64,000 bases of DNA from JADFWK01 sp035527895 (GTDB lineage Bacteria > Desulfobacterota > DSM-4660 > Desulfatiglandales > B25-G16), in assembly GCA_035527895.1 (NCBI GenBank), contig DATKZQ010000199.1, positions 38,610 through 102,609 on the forward strand. Direction: 5' to 3'. The notes beneath the pieces are model-generated. The model worked only from the letters and a program-made list of their open reading frames with translations. It made no database searches and was not told where the DNA came from. Of this stretch, positions 16,881 to 25,833 are shown in pieces (position 1 is the stretch's first letter; the number at the start of each line of letters is the position of its first letter). Position numbers and translations under genes: made by a program.

Positions 16881-17713
16881 AAAAGTGGAATCTGGTCATC
16901 GATATAGCAAAATGTCACGATTGCAATAACTGTTTTCTCTCCTGTAAGGATGAATACGTGGGTAATGATTTCCCGCCTTTCTCCGTGCCCCAACCCAACC
17001 ATGGCCACCGATGGATGAATATCATGCGCAAAGAGAGGGGCCAATACCCTAAGGTGGACGTTGCCTATCTGCCCATCCCGTGCATGCACTGCGATGATGC
17101 CCCGTGTATCAAAAAATCAAAAGACGGGACAGTGTATAAAAGAGATGACGGCATCGTCATTATTGACCCGGAAAAGGCAAAAGGCCAGAAGGATATCCTT
17201 GCTACCTGTCCCTATGGTGCTATCTGGTGGAACGAGGAGAAGGCGGTGCCGCAAAAGTGCACACTGTGTGCCCATCTGCTCGATGAGGGGTGGAAAGAGC
17301 CCCGGTGTGTTCAGGCCTGTCCCACCGGGGCCCTCCGCATTGTTCATGTCGAGGACGCTGAGATGCAGCGAATCATCGAATCTGAGAATCTTGAGGTCCT
17401 GCATCCCGAGTATAAGACAAGGCCCCGTGTATGTTACAAGAATCTGTACCGCTACACCACCTGTCTCATTGCGGGCAGTGTGGCCATAAGGGATACAGAT
17501 GAGTGTGCCGAGGGGGCTGCAGTATCACTAAACAAGGGCTCAAAGAAGACAATCGCAGAGGCCGTGACTAATAACTATGGGGACTTCAAATTCGATGGTC
17601 TCGATGAGGATGGTGGCGCCTACAGCCTCGACATCTCTTACAAAGACCGGCCAAAGAAGACCATTAAGTTAGAGCTCAAGACCAGTGTTAATGTGGGGAC
17701 CATTCTTCTGTAG
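16877..17713 (+). CDS. Pyrogallol-phloroglucinol transhydroxylase-type small subunit (beta 2)
   Basis: A 278-residue iron-sulfur subunit beginning at ATG 16877 within the alpha 2 stop. It has the same length and layout as beta 1: CHDCNNCFLSC, CMHCDDAPC, CPYGAIWWNEE, CTLC and CVQACPTGA for three [4Fe-4S] clusters. A C-terminal beta-sandwich follows (GAAVSLNKGSKKTIAEAVTN; GDFKFDGLDEDGGAY). It closely follows the Pelobacter small subunit. It is the last plus-strand gene of the cluster; the next gene converges from the other strand. Confidence 0.93.
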   Translation: MKKWNLVIDIAKCHDCNNCFLSCKDEYVGNDFPPFSVPQPNHGHRWMNIMRKERGQYPKVDVAYLPIPCMHCDDAPCIKKSKDGTVYKRDDGIVIIDPEKAKGQKDILATCPYGAIWWNEEKAVPQKCTLCAHLLDEGWKEPRCVQACPTGALRIVHVEDAEMQRIIESENLEVLHPEYKTRPRVCYKNLYRYTTCLIAGSVAIRDTDECAEGAAVSLNKGSKKTIAEAVTNNYGDFKFDGLDEDGGAYSLDISYKDRPKKTIKLELKTSVNVGTILL

Positions 17714-17986
17714 CTCTCAGCAAGGCGCGCTGGCCCAGAGGTAGCGCCACAGGCAAGGTGTCTTGCTCTAAGGCATTGGGATTTTCGGCATTGACATTTA
17801 TTTAGGCCCGGTCTGGCGCGACAGAACAGGATCATGCTCTTGCCATCATAACACTATGATCGCAGAACGTATTGAATTGAACCATTGTACATCGGATCTG
17901 GGCCAGAGATTTTAGTATTTGAATTTGGGATTTCTATTCATGCCTCTTCGATTTGAGATGAAACTTCATTAGATGTGTCAGCACGG

Positions 17987-18685
17987 CTAACATCTCCTCA
18001 CCAGCTCGTGAAGATATTCCATATCAATCTTGACAAGTCCATCGAGAATCAGCAAAAAACCTCGATAGAAATCTGTCCACGCATCTTTTTGTGCCTGGGA
18101 ACAGAACTCCCCAACCCAGCTTCCCAGGTGTTCTGTGAGAAACTGTTCTTCAGCGGCGACCGTTCTACTCACATCAACTGCAGATGCCCACTGTTCCTGC
18201 TCACGTCGACATAGATTTCTCATAAAATCGAGCTCAACGCACAGGTAGTCCGCAGTCTCGAGAACTGTTTCATCTGGCAACAAGCCAGCCTTTCTATAGA
18301 ATTTTTTGACTTCAAGAACCGACGCCCCTCTCCCTTTCCCGTACCTGTACACTCCCTCGTAGGGAGGCCTGAGGTTCGTATTGCTCGTTCCCCTGAGGAT
18401 TCTGGTTCTGTCCACAGACAACTCAGCGAGAACCTCTTCATCGGGCTTGGTTCCAACAGCAGCGCAATATGACTTGACATGGTCAACGCCGGATTTGAAT
18501 CGTGATCTGTCCCATTCGTAGAAGCTATCGAGTAATTCATCAAGGCCATTGCCCTTTATCCGAATCAGGAGATCTTCATCCGGAAGGCTGCTGAAGACCC
18601 CCACGAGCGAACCGTACGCCTCGGCCCTCCTTTCGGCCACGTGTGCCATTGTTTCCCTATCCTTAAACGGCTTCTTTCCGGGCAT
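17987..18685 (-). CDS. TorD/DmsD-family molybdoenzyme chaperone
   Basis: A 232-residue all-helical protein of the TorD/DmsD chaperone family, which bind molybdoenzyme catalytic subunits during folding and cofactor insertion. Family features are PPYEGVYRYGK in the middle and the ADYLCVELDFMRNLCRREQ helix, with a late FYRGFLLILDGLVKID helix. It is the last gene of the unit running from 23.0 kb down to 18.0 kb and starts one base after the NrfD gene ends, with a GGAGGGGG ribosome site inside the NrfD end. Its client is almost certainly the molybdopterin subunit at 20340-23021. Confidence 0.85.
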   Translation of the reverse strand: MPGKKPFKDRETMAHVAERRAEAYGSLVGVFSSLPDEDLLIRIKGNGLDELLDSFYEWDRSRFKSGVDHVKSYCAAVGTKPDEEVLAELSVDRTRILRGTSNTNLRPPYEGVYRYGKGRGASVLEVKKFYRKAGLLPDETVLETADYLCVELDFMRNLCRREQEQWASAVDVSRTVAAEEQFLTEHLGSWVGEFCSQAQKDAWTDFYRGFLLILDGLVKIDMEYLHELVRRC

Positions 18686-18686
18686 C

Positions 18687-19727
18687 CTATCCCCCTCCCA
18701 CCAGCGTCTTCAGGTAGATGATTCCCGAACTTAACCACACGCATGCTGCCAAACTGCCGAGGACCAGCATCCACTCTGCCGCGGTTGGTTTATAGACAGG
18801 CTTCTCATCGAATTGGCTGTAAGGGAACGGCACGGTTGGACTCATCTGGTACTGCCTCATCACGTGAGACTTCTCCAGAAAAACGGCCACAAGGATGAGA
18901 ACCGAGGCAAGGGCCGGAAGAAACGTATTCTGGGGACTGAGAATCTGGGTCGCTATGAGGATCAGGAGGATGAACGTATCCAAGAAGAGAATCTTCCTGT
19001 CAACCTCGCTCCCCGTACTGGTCAGAGATGCAATATATGATCCGGCGATGGGAATCAGTGCGAGGATCGTCAGGATGAGAAGAATCCCGGCCAGATTGCT
19101 TTCTTTCATCCCCGTTGCCAGGGCGATCAGGGTCACCAGGGCCATTCCGCCCCAGAGGCTCTGGGCCAAGGTATCAAGACCAAGAAAGGGTTGGGATCTG
19201 AATCCTGCTCCCACCCTCGATAGGAAAAAGAGCGTGTGTATCATCACATAGGCCAGTGCCGCAATGAGGCACAAAACGGACCATACGGTCGCAAGCAGCC
19301 CGCCATTGTGTATGATCCCAGTGAGAAAGATCAGGTTTAACACACCGCACAACGAGAGCATGAAGAAATCCCAGGTCATGGGTGACGCGAAATTTTTACC
19401 GGTCAAGATCTTCATGCCCCGAAAGGGCTTCCCCAGATCAGCACCGATCAAGGCCCCTGCGCATATAAGGCAGCTCAGTGATACTGCTGCTCCAATTTCT
19501 ACGAGACGCCGAACTGCCTCTATCTCAAAGAGCGTGGCCACTGCCACAAACACGAGGATGCCGCCAGCCAGGGCCGATAGGTAAAAGAATCCTTGTATAT
19601 AGAGGCCCCAGTTGAAGGTGTCGTGAAGGGCTGTCGTTGTCAGCCCCCACCGCAGCTGCTTGAGAAATACAAGCCCAGCTATCACGGAGAGTAAAACCGT
19701 TACCGTAATCAGTATCCAATACAGCAT
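18687..19727 (-). CDS. NrfD/PsrC-family membrane subunit
   Basis: A 346-residue integral membrane protein with about nine hydrophobic helices, starting MLYWILITVTVLLSVIAG. The NrfD/PsrC family anchors molybdopterin/FeS dimers and exchanges electrons with menaquinol. Polar family spots such as GALIGADLGKPFRGMKILTG and SPMTWDFFMLSL are present. ATG 19727 with GAGGAGGG is preferred; the longer frame upstream would overlap the ferredoxin gene. It completes a complex-iron-sulfur-molybdoenzyme type oxidoreductase with the two genes upstream. Confidence 0.87.
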   Translation of the reverse strand: MLYWILITVTVLLSVIAGLVFLKQLRWGLTTTALHDTFNWGLYIQGFFYLSALAGGILVFVAVATLFEIEAVRRLVEIGAAVSLSCLICAGALIGADLGKPFRGMKILTGKNFASPMTWDFFMLSLCGVLNLIFLTGIIHNGGLLATVWSVLCLIAALAYVMIHTLFFLSRVGAGFRSQPFLGLDTLAQSLWGGMALVTLIALATGMKESNLAGILLILTILALIPIAGSYIASLTSTGSEVDRKILFLDTFILLILIATQILSPQNTFLPALASVLILVAVFLEKSHVMRQYQMSPTVPFPYSQFDEKPVYKPTAAEWMLVLGSLAACVWLSSGIIYLKTLVGGG

Positions 19728-19737
19728 ATAGCCCTCC

Positions 19738-20343
19738 TCAGCCCTTAACGTAATAGACCGAAGGTTGCGTGCCAAGTTCCTCCCGAAATCGGGTGCCCCT
19801 GTGATCGGCAATCAGCCGAGAGACCTCGCTCTCCGGATCATCCAGATCCCCAAAATATCGCGCCTGCGCTGGACATGCCACCACGCAGGCGGGCAATTGT
19901 CCTTCCTCCAGTCTCTGGAGGCAGAAATCACACTTGACCACGGTCCCCTTCTCAAAGTCCTTCTGTTTGAGGATTTCATAGGGTGTTGGCACGTGACCCG
20001 GGTAGTAATTCCTGATGTCCCAGAGAAACTGCCTGCTCTCGTACGGGCATGCCACCACGCAGGCCCTGCACCCGATACACTTGTCCTGGTCTATGAGCAC
20101 AATTCCATCCTCACGCTTATACGTAGCACCTGTCGGGCAGACCTTGAGACATGCCGGATCCTGACAGTGCATGCAAAGGATAGGCAAGAATTTCATCTTT
20201 GCAGTCGGATATTTTCCAACCTCATATTTCTTGACCTTATTATACAACACCCCTGCGGGTGTTCCATGTTCCGCTCGGCAGGCGACGGTACAGGTACCAC
20301 ATCCTACACAGCGCGAGAGGTCGATTACCATCGCGTATCTCAT
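19738..20343 (-). CDS. Four-cluster ferredoxin subunit of molybdopterin oxidoreductase
   Basis: A 201-residue electron-transfer subunit (PsrB/DmsB/PhsB type). Four cysteine groups are visible in the usual order: CVGCGTCTVAC, CMHCQDPACLKVCP, CIGCRACVVACPY and CDFC with CVVACPAQA, giving four [4Fe-4S] clusters. It links the catalytic subunit (20340-23021) to the NrfD subunit. Its start overlaps the end of the catalytic gene by four bases, showing translational coupling. Confidence 0.92.
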   Translation of the reverse strand: MRYAMVIDLSRCVGCGTCTVACRAEHGTPAGVLYNKVKKYEVGKYPTAKMKFLPILCMHCQDPACLKVCPTGATYKREDGIVLIDQDKCIGCRACVVACPYESRQFLWDIRNYYPGHVPTPYEILKQKDFEKGTVVKCDFCLQRLEEGQLPACVVACPAQARYFGDLDDPESEVSRLIADHRGTRFREELGTQPSVYYVKG

Positions 20344-23021
20344 TTACGTAGCTCCTTCTTGTACAGCTTCACACGTGGGGCACTGTCCTGGCCTCCACTC
20401 ACTCCATCAAAGGTCTTCTCGTCTAAAGAAAGCAATGTGTTAAAGTTCGGTCCTATTCTGTTCAACGGGTTTGACTGTAGGGTACCCAAACCGTAATTAC
20501 CTGAAATACCCACAGCGTCTGGGTGGAAAAGCTCAGATACGCGCACCTTTCCCTCAATCTTGCCGTACCGTGACTCCACAATGACCATATCTCCATCCTT
20601 GATATTCTTCCTTTGCGCTGTAACCGGGTTTAAACAAATAACGGCCTCATAGGGATCCTTGGAATAGAGTTCCGCAAGCCACGGGTTCCCGGCCACATTA
20701 CCGGCATCACTCGAGTAGTAGGGCGTCTTCCAGTTTATGGCCCATAAGTCGAATTCCTCGGGTGCCCTGAATTCCGGTGTTTCCACCCAGTGCGGTACCG
20801 GACGATACAGGTCGAAGACATAATCCATATCATCGACGCCGGGGAAGGATATATTGTGTTTAAGAAGGTTCGCGCGCAACTCATCGCCTACCTTTTTTAA
20901 GCCCAGGAAATAGAAGGGGTGTCTCGTTTTATCGTCGGGGAAATAATAATAGTTGTAAAACTCTTTCCGCGGTTTCCAATAGGCTATGTATCCTTTCTCC
21001 TTGAGATCTTTCAAGCCTTTACCGCCACTGTAGGGCCAGCCCCTGATCTGTCTGTCGACGATCTCTTCCAGGGTGTATTTCCTGTTGATATCGAGCTTAT
21101 ATTCCCCATTCATGTTCAACCCATCGGACTTATCAACCCAATCGATGTTGTTATTCAGGTGATCATACAGCCCACCCTCGCCACACAGGATACCCAGACG
21201 CTCCGCCAGTTCCGCGAAGATTTCGTCAACGTGTTTGGTATTGAAAATCGGCGGGACCGGTTCCCGTAGCTGAATCATTTTGAGCCCATTTACCTCGTCA
21301 TCGATGGATTGATGTTGCGGGTAAAAGGCAGCAACACGGAATCGCTCCAGGGCGCTGTGCTCAGGCAGGAGCACATCCGAGAGAATGGCAGGCTCATCCA
21401 TATGCAGGGCAATGGATACCACAAACGGTATCTTCTTAAAGCCCTCAACGTATGCGTGGGGTTGAGCATTCATTTTAATGGGATTGCCCCCAACCGAGAT
21501 ATAGGCCTCGATACGGTAGTCAAGATAGTATTTTTCGGGGTCCAGAATCGACTTGATGGCAATATGGGGAGCCGTATGCTGGTGCGGATAGAACTCCGCC
21601 AAGCCGATATGATCAGGGGGAAATTTGAAGGGCTTCGGAATCGCCTCATAGGCAGGCTTCACGGTTCCGTCCTCATCAGGTCCCATGATCGGGCCTCTGA
21701 AGCTGCAACTCAGACACCCGCCTGGTACCTCGATGTTGCCGACCAGCATGTTGATAATCTTGCCGGTAAGATCAGCATAGGTTCCACCCCTCCGGTTTGT
21801 CACATTTCGCTCGGTGTTCAGGGACACGGGCCGGAAGGGAAACGTGAACCCATCGATTTCAATGGTGCTCCCAATCCGCGCGTGTGCGACAAACTCCCGT
21901 GCAATCCGCCTAATCGTTCCAGCAGGCACCGTGCAGATTTCCTCTGCCCATTCCGGAGTGTACGTGGTGAACTCTTCTCGAACCACGTCAAAACCAGTCC
22001 GGCATTCGACGCCATCTACCGTGAAGGTGCCGGTGAGGGCGATGTCCTTGAACCGGGCATCGAACGATTTGGCCTTGTTCTCCTCTGGGTCCCACATGAG
22101 TGGCTTCCCCGTCTCTTGATCTCTGCAATAATCACCATCAGGCGCAATCAGATAGGGCGCGTTTGTGCGATTCTTGAGAAACCACATATCATACTCTTTG
22201 ATATCGGAGAGCATGACATGGGCCATGGCAAGCAAAAATGCCAGGTCTGAGCCGGGACGGATGGGAACCCATTCCCCCTTCGAGGCCTCATACGAACCAC
22301 GGGGGTCTACGACAACCAACTTCATTCCACGCTCCATTGCCCTGGCAAACTTGCGCGTTCCCGGTGCGGTTGCAAAGTTAGGGCCGAGTGAACGGCCTAA
22401 GGTGATGTGATATTGGCAATACTCCAAATCTACAATAGCAACCGGATAACCGGCATGGACCAGTCCTGACGGATAGTGAACCGTACAGAGTGCCCCATGA
22501 GAGCCTATTTCATTGGGTGTCCCAAAGGCCTGTCCAAAAGGCAGTCTCAGCATCGTATCTCTCTCGCCCCACCCTTCGCATATTACCAGGCCTCTCTGGT
22601 CTTTCTCCCTCACCTTTCTCAAACGCTCAGCCACTATATCCAGGGCCTCATCCCAGGTTACTTCCTTCCACATAGGATCGACATCCAAACCCTTCTCGGG
22701 ATTCGTACGGACCATGGGGGTCTTTATGCGGTACGGGTTGTACATACCCATGAGTTCCGATTTACCCCGTGGACAAAGGCTCCCATAATTGGGAGGGGCT
22801 TCCGGATTTCCTTCTGTCTTGACTACGATTCCATCTTCCAGATACACTAAAGTCGCACAGTCACCTTGCATACACGCTCGGCACAATCCATACAGGACTT
22901 GCCGTTTTCCTTCTTCTTCAGGATCAACGGGCTTCCACTGGTATGGTGAGAGCTCGAACATATTCTGTTTTGCCTCACGTTTTTTAGATTTGCGCACATG
23001 TTCAATAAACCTTTTGAGCAT
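20340..23021 (-). CDS. Molybdopterin oxidoreductase catalytic subunit, no Tat signal
   Basis: An 893-residue DMSO-reductase-family protein. An N-terminal [4Fe-4S] motif (CRACMQGDC, then CPRGKSEL) precedes the bis-MGD domains. The probable Mo ligand is the Cys in GSHGALCTVHYPSG. C-terminal family motifs include VSIALHMDEPAILSDVLLPEHS and GDMVIVESRYGKIEGKVRV. ATG 23021 with AGGAGG nine bases upstream is the best start. The N-terminus is rich in Lys/Arg but has neither a twin-arginine motif nor a hydrophobic stretch, so the enzyme should face the cytoplasm, unlike exported PsrA or PhsA. Substrate not identifiable; proximity suggests aromatic redox chemistry or quinol-linked electron disposal. 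Confidence 0.9.
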   Translation of the reverse strand: MLKRFIEHVRKSKKREAKQNMFELSPYQWKPVDPEEEGKRQVLYGLCRACMQGDCATLVYLEDGIVVKTEGNPEAPPNYGSLCPRGKSELMGMYNPYRIKTPMVRTNPEKGLDVDPMWKEVTWDEALDIVAERLRKVREKDQRGLVICEGWGERDTMLRLPFGQAFGTPNEIGSHGALCTVHYPSGLVHAGYPVAIVDLEYCQYHITLGRSLGPNFATAPGTRKFARAMERGMKLVVVDPRGSYEASKGEWVPIRPGSDLAFLLAMAHVMLSDIKEYDMWFLKNRTNAPYLIAPDGDYCRDQETGKPLMWDPEENKAKSFDARFKDIALTGTFTVDGVECRTGFDVVREEFTTYTPEWAEEICTVPAGTIRRIAREFVAHARIGSTIEIDGFTFPFRPVSLNTERNVTNRRGGTYADLTGKIINMLVGNIEVPGGCLSCSFRGPIMGPDEDGTVKPAYEAIPKPFKFPPDHIGLAEFYPHQHTAPHIAIKSILDPEKYYLDYRIEAYISVGGNPIKMNAQPHAYVEGFKKIPFVVSIALHMDEPAILSDVLLPEHSALERFRVAAFYPQHQSIDDEVNGLKMIQLREPVPPIFNTKHVDEIFAELAERLGILCGEGGLYDHLNNNIDWVDKSDGLNMNGEYKLDINRKYTLEEIVDRQIRGWPYSGGKGLKDLKEKGYIAYWKPRKEFYNYYYFPDDKTRHPFYFLGLKKVGDELRANLLKHNISFPGVDDMDYVFDLYRPVPHWVETPEFRAPEEFDLWAINWKTPYYSSDAGNVAGNPWLAELYSKDPYEAVICLNPVTAQRKNIKDGDMVIVESRYGKIEGKVRVSELFHPDAVGISGNYGLGTLQSNPLNRIGPNFNTLLSLDEKTFDGVSGGQDSAPRVKLYKKELRK

Positions 23022-23396
23022 CAATCGCATCCTCCTATGCACATGTAGAGCCACATCCTCCCTCTCCCCTTGCACCATTTCCACTGATGGTCTCATTGGA
23101 GATGAAAGGTGGAGGGCGGGAGGAAGTAGAATATTCTTGGGTCTATGTTCCTAGACGAAAAAGAGCTAAGAATTATTACAATTAACTGATTTCAAAATAA
23201 CTATCCCTTTCCAGATGTCAATCCAGAAAGCACCCCGGCGGCCTTGTATTCCCATGCCTTTGAGGGCAAGCGGTACCGCAGTTGCAGGGACGACAAAAAG
23301 ATCTTACCTTGTCGGTGCAATCGGAGCGAAACCACCGTACTGTTTCGCCACCAACGCCTTTGCAGCCCCCCACTCGCAAATGGCAACCGCCAGCCT
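23022..23396. other. Region upstream of the molybdopterin operon
   Basis: About 375 bases. The part nearest the catalytic gene is its leader and presumably promoter, though no clear hexamers were found. Further right, overlapping open frames on both strands look like decayed sequence following the ferredoxin fragment. No gene can be supported. Confidence 0.5.
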
Positions 23397-23591
23397 TTAT
23401 CCCACGGCCACCTTCCACCAGAGCTCCAAGGTGCTGGCTCCCTCCGGACAGTCTTTCAGGCAGGCCCCACAGAGCCAGCATTCCTCCGGATAGGCTACGA
23501 AAACCTCTTTGTCCTTACCGATACCGAAGATATCGCCGGGGCAAATGCCGTAACATACCCGGCAGTTGTCGCATACTTCCTTATTGATTAC
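23397..23591 (-). pseudogene. Ferredoxin-like 2[4Fe-4S] fragment without a start codon
   Basis: Reading leftwards from about 23591, the frame gives two perfect cluster motifs (CDNCRVCYGICPGDIF and CWLCGACLKDCPEGA) and stops at 23397-23399 after about 64 residues. This is a typical small dicluster ferredoxin subunit. No ATG, GTG or TTG precedes the first motif in frame. Instead the sequence runs straight into an amidohydrolase fragment in another frame. I infer that the 5' end was lost in a rearrangement; a rare start codon cannot be excluded. Confidence 0.65.
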
Positions 23592-23872
23592 TCTCTTTGA
23601 TAGAGCCAGAAAGGCAACCCTTCTCCGAGGTGAACAAGCACAAACTTCAAGCCCAGATACCTGTTGAACAGACCGTTATAGATCGGGGGCATTGCGTGCA
23701 GGCATGTCTCATCACCAACGCCCAAGCGCGGCCCGGCCAACGGAAAACTATAGTCCGCGCATGGCTTCAGCATAGACGGCGATGGCCACGTGAGGTGAAG
23801 GTATATGAGCACATCGAGCCTCTCAGCCATTTCGAATATCGGCCAGTATCTCTCGTCATCACTTCACCAATA
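23588..23872 (-). pseudogene. Internal fragment of an amidohydrolase-2 gene
   Basis: The translation YWPIFEMAERLDVLIYLH through GLKFVLVHLGEGLPFWLYQRE matches the middle of the two intact amidohydrolases at 25.8-27.9 kb (YWPIFERAEKLNVPVYLHP; LKVILGHLGEGLPFLL). The N-terminal metal motif, the C-terminal third and any proper start are missing, and a stop interrupts the frame just upstream. It is a decayed duplicate, fused at its downstream end to the ferredoxin fragment. Confidence 0.75.
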
Positions 23873-23889
23873 TGCGAAAATTAGAGACC

Positions 23890-25191
23890 TTAAAAACCCA
23901 TCCTGCCGGGCAACCACGTTGCCAGAGAAGGAAAAAGCATTATCAATGCCAGGCCAAGCATAAGCAAGAAAAGAAAAGGCAGGGACCCGCCAACAATATC
24001 CTTCATGGTAATGCCTTTGACAGTCCCCTTAAGTATGAACAAATTCAGGCCAACAGGAGGGGTAATCATCCCCATTTCCACATTGATAGTGACCACGATT
24101 CCAAACCATACCGGATCAAACCCGAGCTGGGTTACAATCGGGAAAATGATCGGAAGGGAGATGACCATAATGGCCATCGGGTCGAGCAGGCACCCCATTC
24201 CCAACAGGATAAGGTTGACCATGATCATGACGGCCCATTTTGATACGTTCCATGAGGCAATTGCCTCTGTAATGTATTGCGGTATGGTCAGACTTGACAG
24301 CAAAAAGGCCAAAACATTCCCACCAATGACCAGAAACATGATCATGGCAGTCACCGCAACGGTGCGCAGCAAGGCACCGTGTATGGCCTTTATGGTGAGC
24401 CGTCGATAAAACAGGGCAATTACAATAGCAAGGGTTGCACCAATGGCAGCCGATTCGGTTGGTGTTGCAATACCGGCATAGATGGTCCCTATTATGCTTA
24501 TGGCCAGAATGACAAAGGCCCATACCCGTTTGAGAGAGGAAAACCTTTGCCCCCAGCTTACGCCTTTTGTTCTGGGCGCCAGCTGAGGTCGTATTTTCAC
24601 GGCAATCGCAACGGCAAGGGATAAGATCAGCGCCAGGATGATGCCCGGAATGACCCCGGCAATGAAAAGCTTTCCGATAGATACCTCGGTAATAACACCG
24701 TAGATAATCATGGTAATGCTGGGAGGTATCAGAATACCCAGGGTGCCGCCTACGGCAATTGACCCTACCGCCAATTTTCTATTATAGCCCCGCTTTATCA
24801 TCTCCGGAATAGCCACCAGGCCTACCGTTGCTGCCGTCGCCGGACTTGAGCCGCTAATTGCAGCAAAACCGGTGCACGTGGCAATGCTGCTAATGGCCAA
24901 TCCCCCGGGCAGCCAACTGAGCCAGTTATGGGCTGCCGTATAAATATCATCACCGACACCTGAGAATGACACTACCTCAGCCATGAGGATAAACAGCGGC
25001 AATGTTATCATAAAGAGATTTGTGCCGGTGGTTGCCGCAACCTCGGCGATCTGGTAGAGCGTACCAATATCCAAAAGGGCCAGTATGCCGGCAGCTCCCA
25101 GAAATCCCAAACAGAATGATATGGGCGTTCCAAGACCCAGCAGGATTATCAAGACAATAATCAGGATAATTGAGATGAAACCAATGCTCAT
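23890..25191 (-). CDS. dctM: TRAP transporter large permease (DctM)
   Basis: A 433-residue membrane protein of the TRAP DctM family with about 12 hydrophobic segments. Typical motifs are AEVVSFSGVGDDIYTAAHNW, GGLAISSIATCTGFAAISGSS, GTLGILIPPSITMIIYG and ATPTESAAIGATLAI. It forms the ion-coupled channel for an organic acid delivered by the DctP protein. The small permease gene lies immediately upstream, seven bases away. The binding protein is at 28108-29124 with two amidohydrolase genes between them, so transport and metabolism genes are interleaved in one minus-strand unit. Confidence 0.92.
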   Translation of the reverse strand: MSIGFISIILIIVLIILLGLGTPISFCLGFLGAAGILALLDIGTLYQIAEVAATTGTNLFMITLPLFILMAEVVSFSGVGDDIYTAAHNWLSWLPGGLAISSIATCTGFAAISGSSPATAATVGLVAIPEMIKRGYNRKLAVGSIAVGGTLGILIPPSITMIIYGVITEVSIGKLFIAGVIPGIILALILSLAVAIAVKIRPQLAPRTKGVSWGQRFSSLKRVWAFVILAISIIGTIYAGIATPTESAAIGATLAIVIALFYRRLTIKAIHGALLRTVAVTAMIMFLVIGGNVLAFLLSSLTIPQYITEAIASWNVSKWAVMIMVNLILLGMGCLLDPMAIMVISLPIIFPIVTQLGFDPVWFGIVVTINVEMGMITPPVGLNLFILKGTVKGITMKDIVGGSLPFLFLLMLGLALIMLFPSLATWLPGRMGF

Positions 25192-25198
25192 AGCTGAC

Positions 25199-25723
25199 TT
25201 ATCCCTTTTCTGTCTCTTTCTCCGGGGTTACATCTCTAAACTTCAGGGCAGCATCGCACAGGAACGTAACGACCAGTAAAAAAGACCCGAACACCATGAC
25301 AACATAGATGTATGCATAGGGCGCGTTAAGCATGGTGGGTGATGTCCACTTCTCCTTGAAGGCATACCAGGTCATCTCCGAGGTCTCCCAGAGGAGCACG
25401 AAGCTGAAGATCATGGCAAATATGGCAGTGGCAAGGTTAATAATACGGATTGATTTGTCATTGAATCGATCCACCAGGAAGGTAACCCGAATATGCATCC
25501 CTTCTTGTAAGGCATAGGCGGTCCCCAGGAAGATAATGTAGAGAAAAAGATATGTTGTTATCTCCGTAACCCAGATGCTCGGCCTATTAAAGAAATACCT
25601 GAGGATTACGTCCACGAAGATAGAAAAGGTTACGAATAGGAGGACTAAACCTGATAACGTCGCACATATAACGTTTAGCTTCTTGATCTTATCGTACACG
25701 GAGGAAAGGTTGCTTGTTCTCAT
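25199..25723 (-). CDS. dctQ: TRAP transporter small permease (DctQ)
   Basis: A 174-residue protein with four predicted membrane helices (for example VICATLSGLVLLFVTFSIFV and YIYVVMVFGSFLLVVTFLC) and the DctQ features VILRYFFNRPSIWVTEIT and GMHIRV. It pairs with the DctM permease directly downstream. Start ATG 25723 with a modest ribosome site. Confidence 0.9.
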   Translation of the reverse strand: MRTSNLSSVYDKIKKLNVICATLSGLVLLFVTFSIFVDVILRYFFNRPSIWVTEITTYLFLYIIFLGTAYALQEGMHIRVTFLVDRFNDKSIRIINLATAIFAMIFSFVLLWETSEMTWYAFKEKWTSPTMLNAPYAYIYVVMVFGSFLLVVTFLCDAALKFRDVTPEKETEKG

Positions 25724-25833
25724 TATCAGCCCTGCCTACTAGATTTCTGATAATCGGGGACAAGGGGTCTATCGCGACCCCCCCCCGACCATACACGCCA
25801 TTCGCTCATTGTTTCGTGACTATTGCAAAAAGC

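Noticed and set aside
21309..22250. 313-codon open frame antisense to the molybdopterin subunit
   Set aside because: It overlaps a well-supported gene and its translation shows no motif or ribosome site.
23201..23386. Open frames on both strands left of the ferredoxin fragment
   Set aside because: Several mutually overlapping frames of similar length with no motif; treated as decayed sequence.
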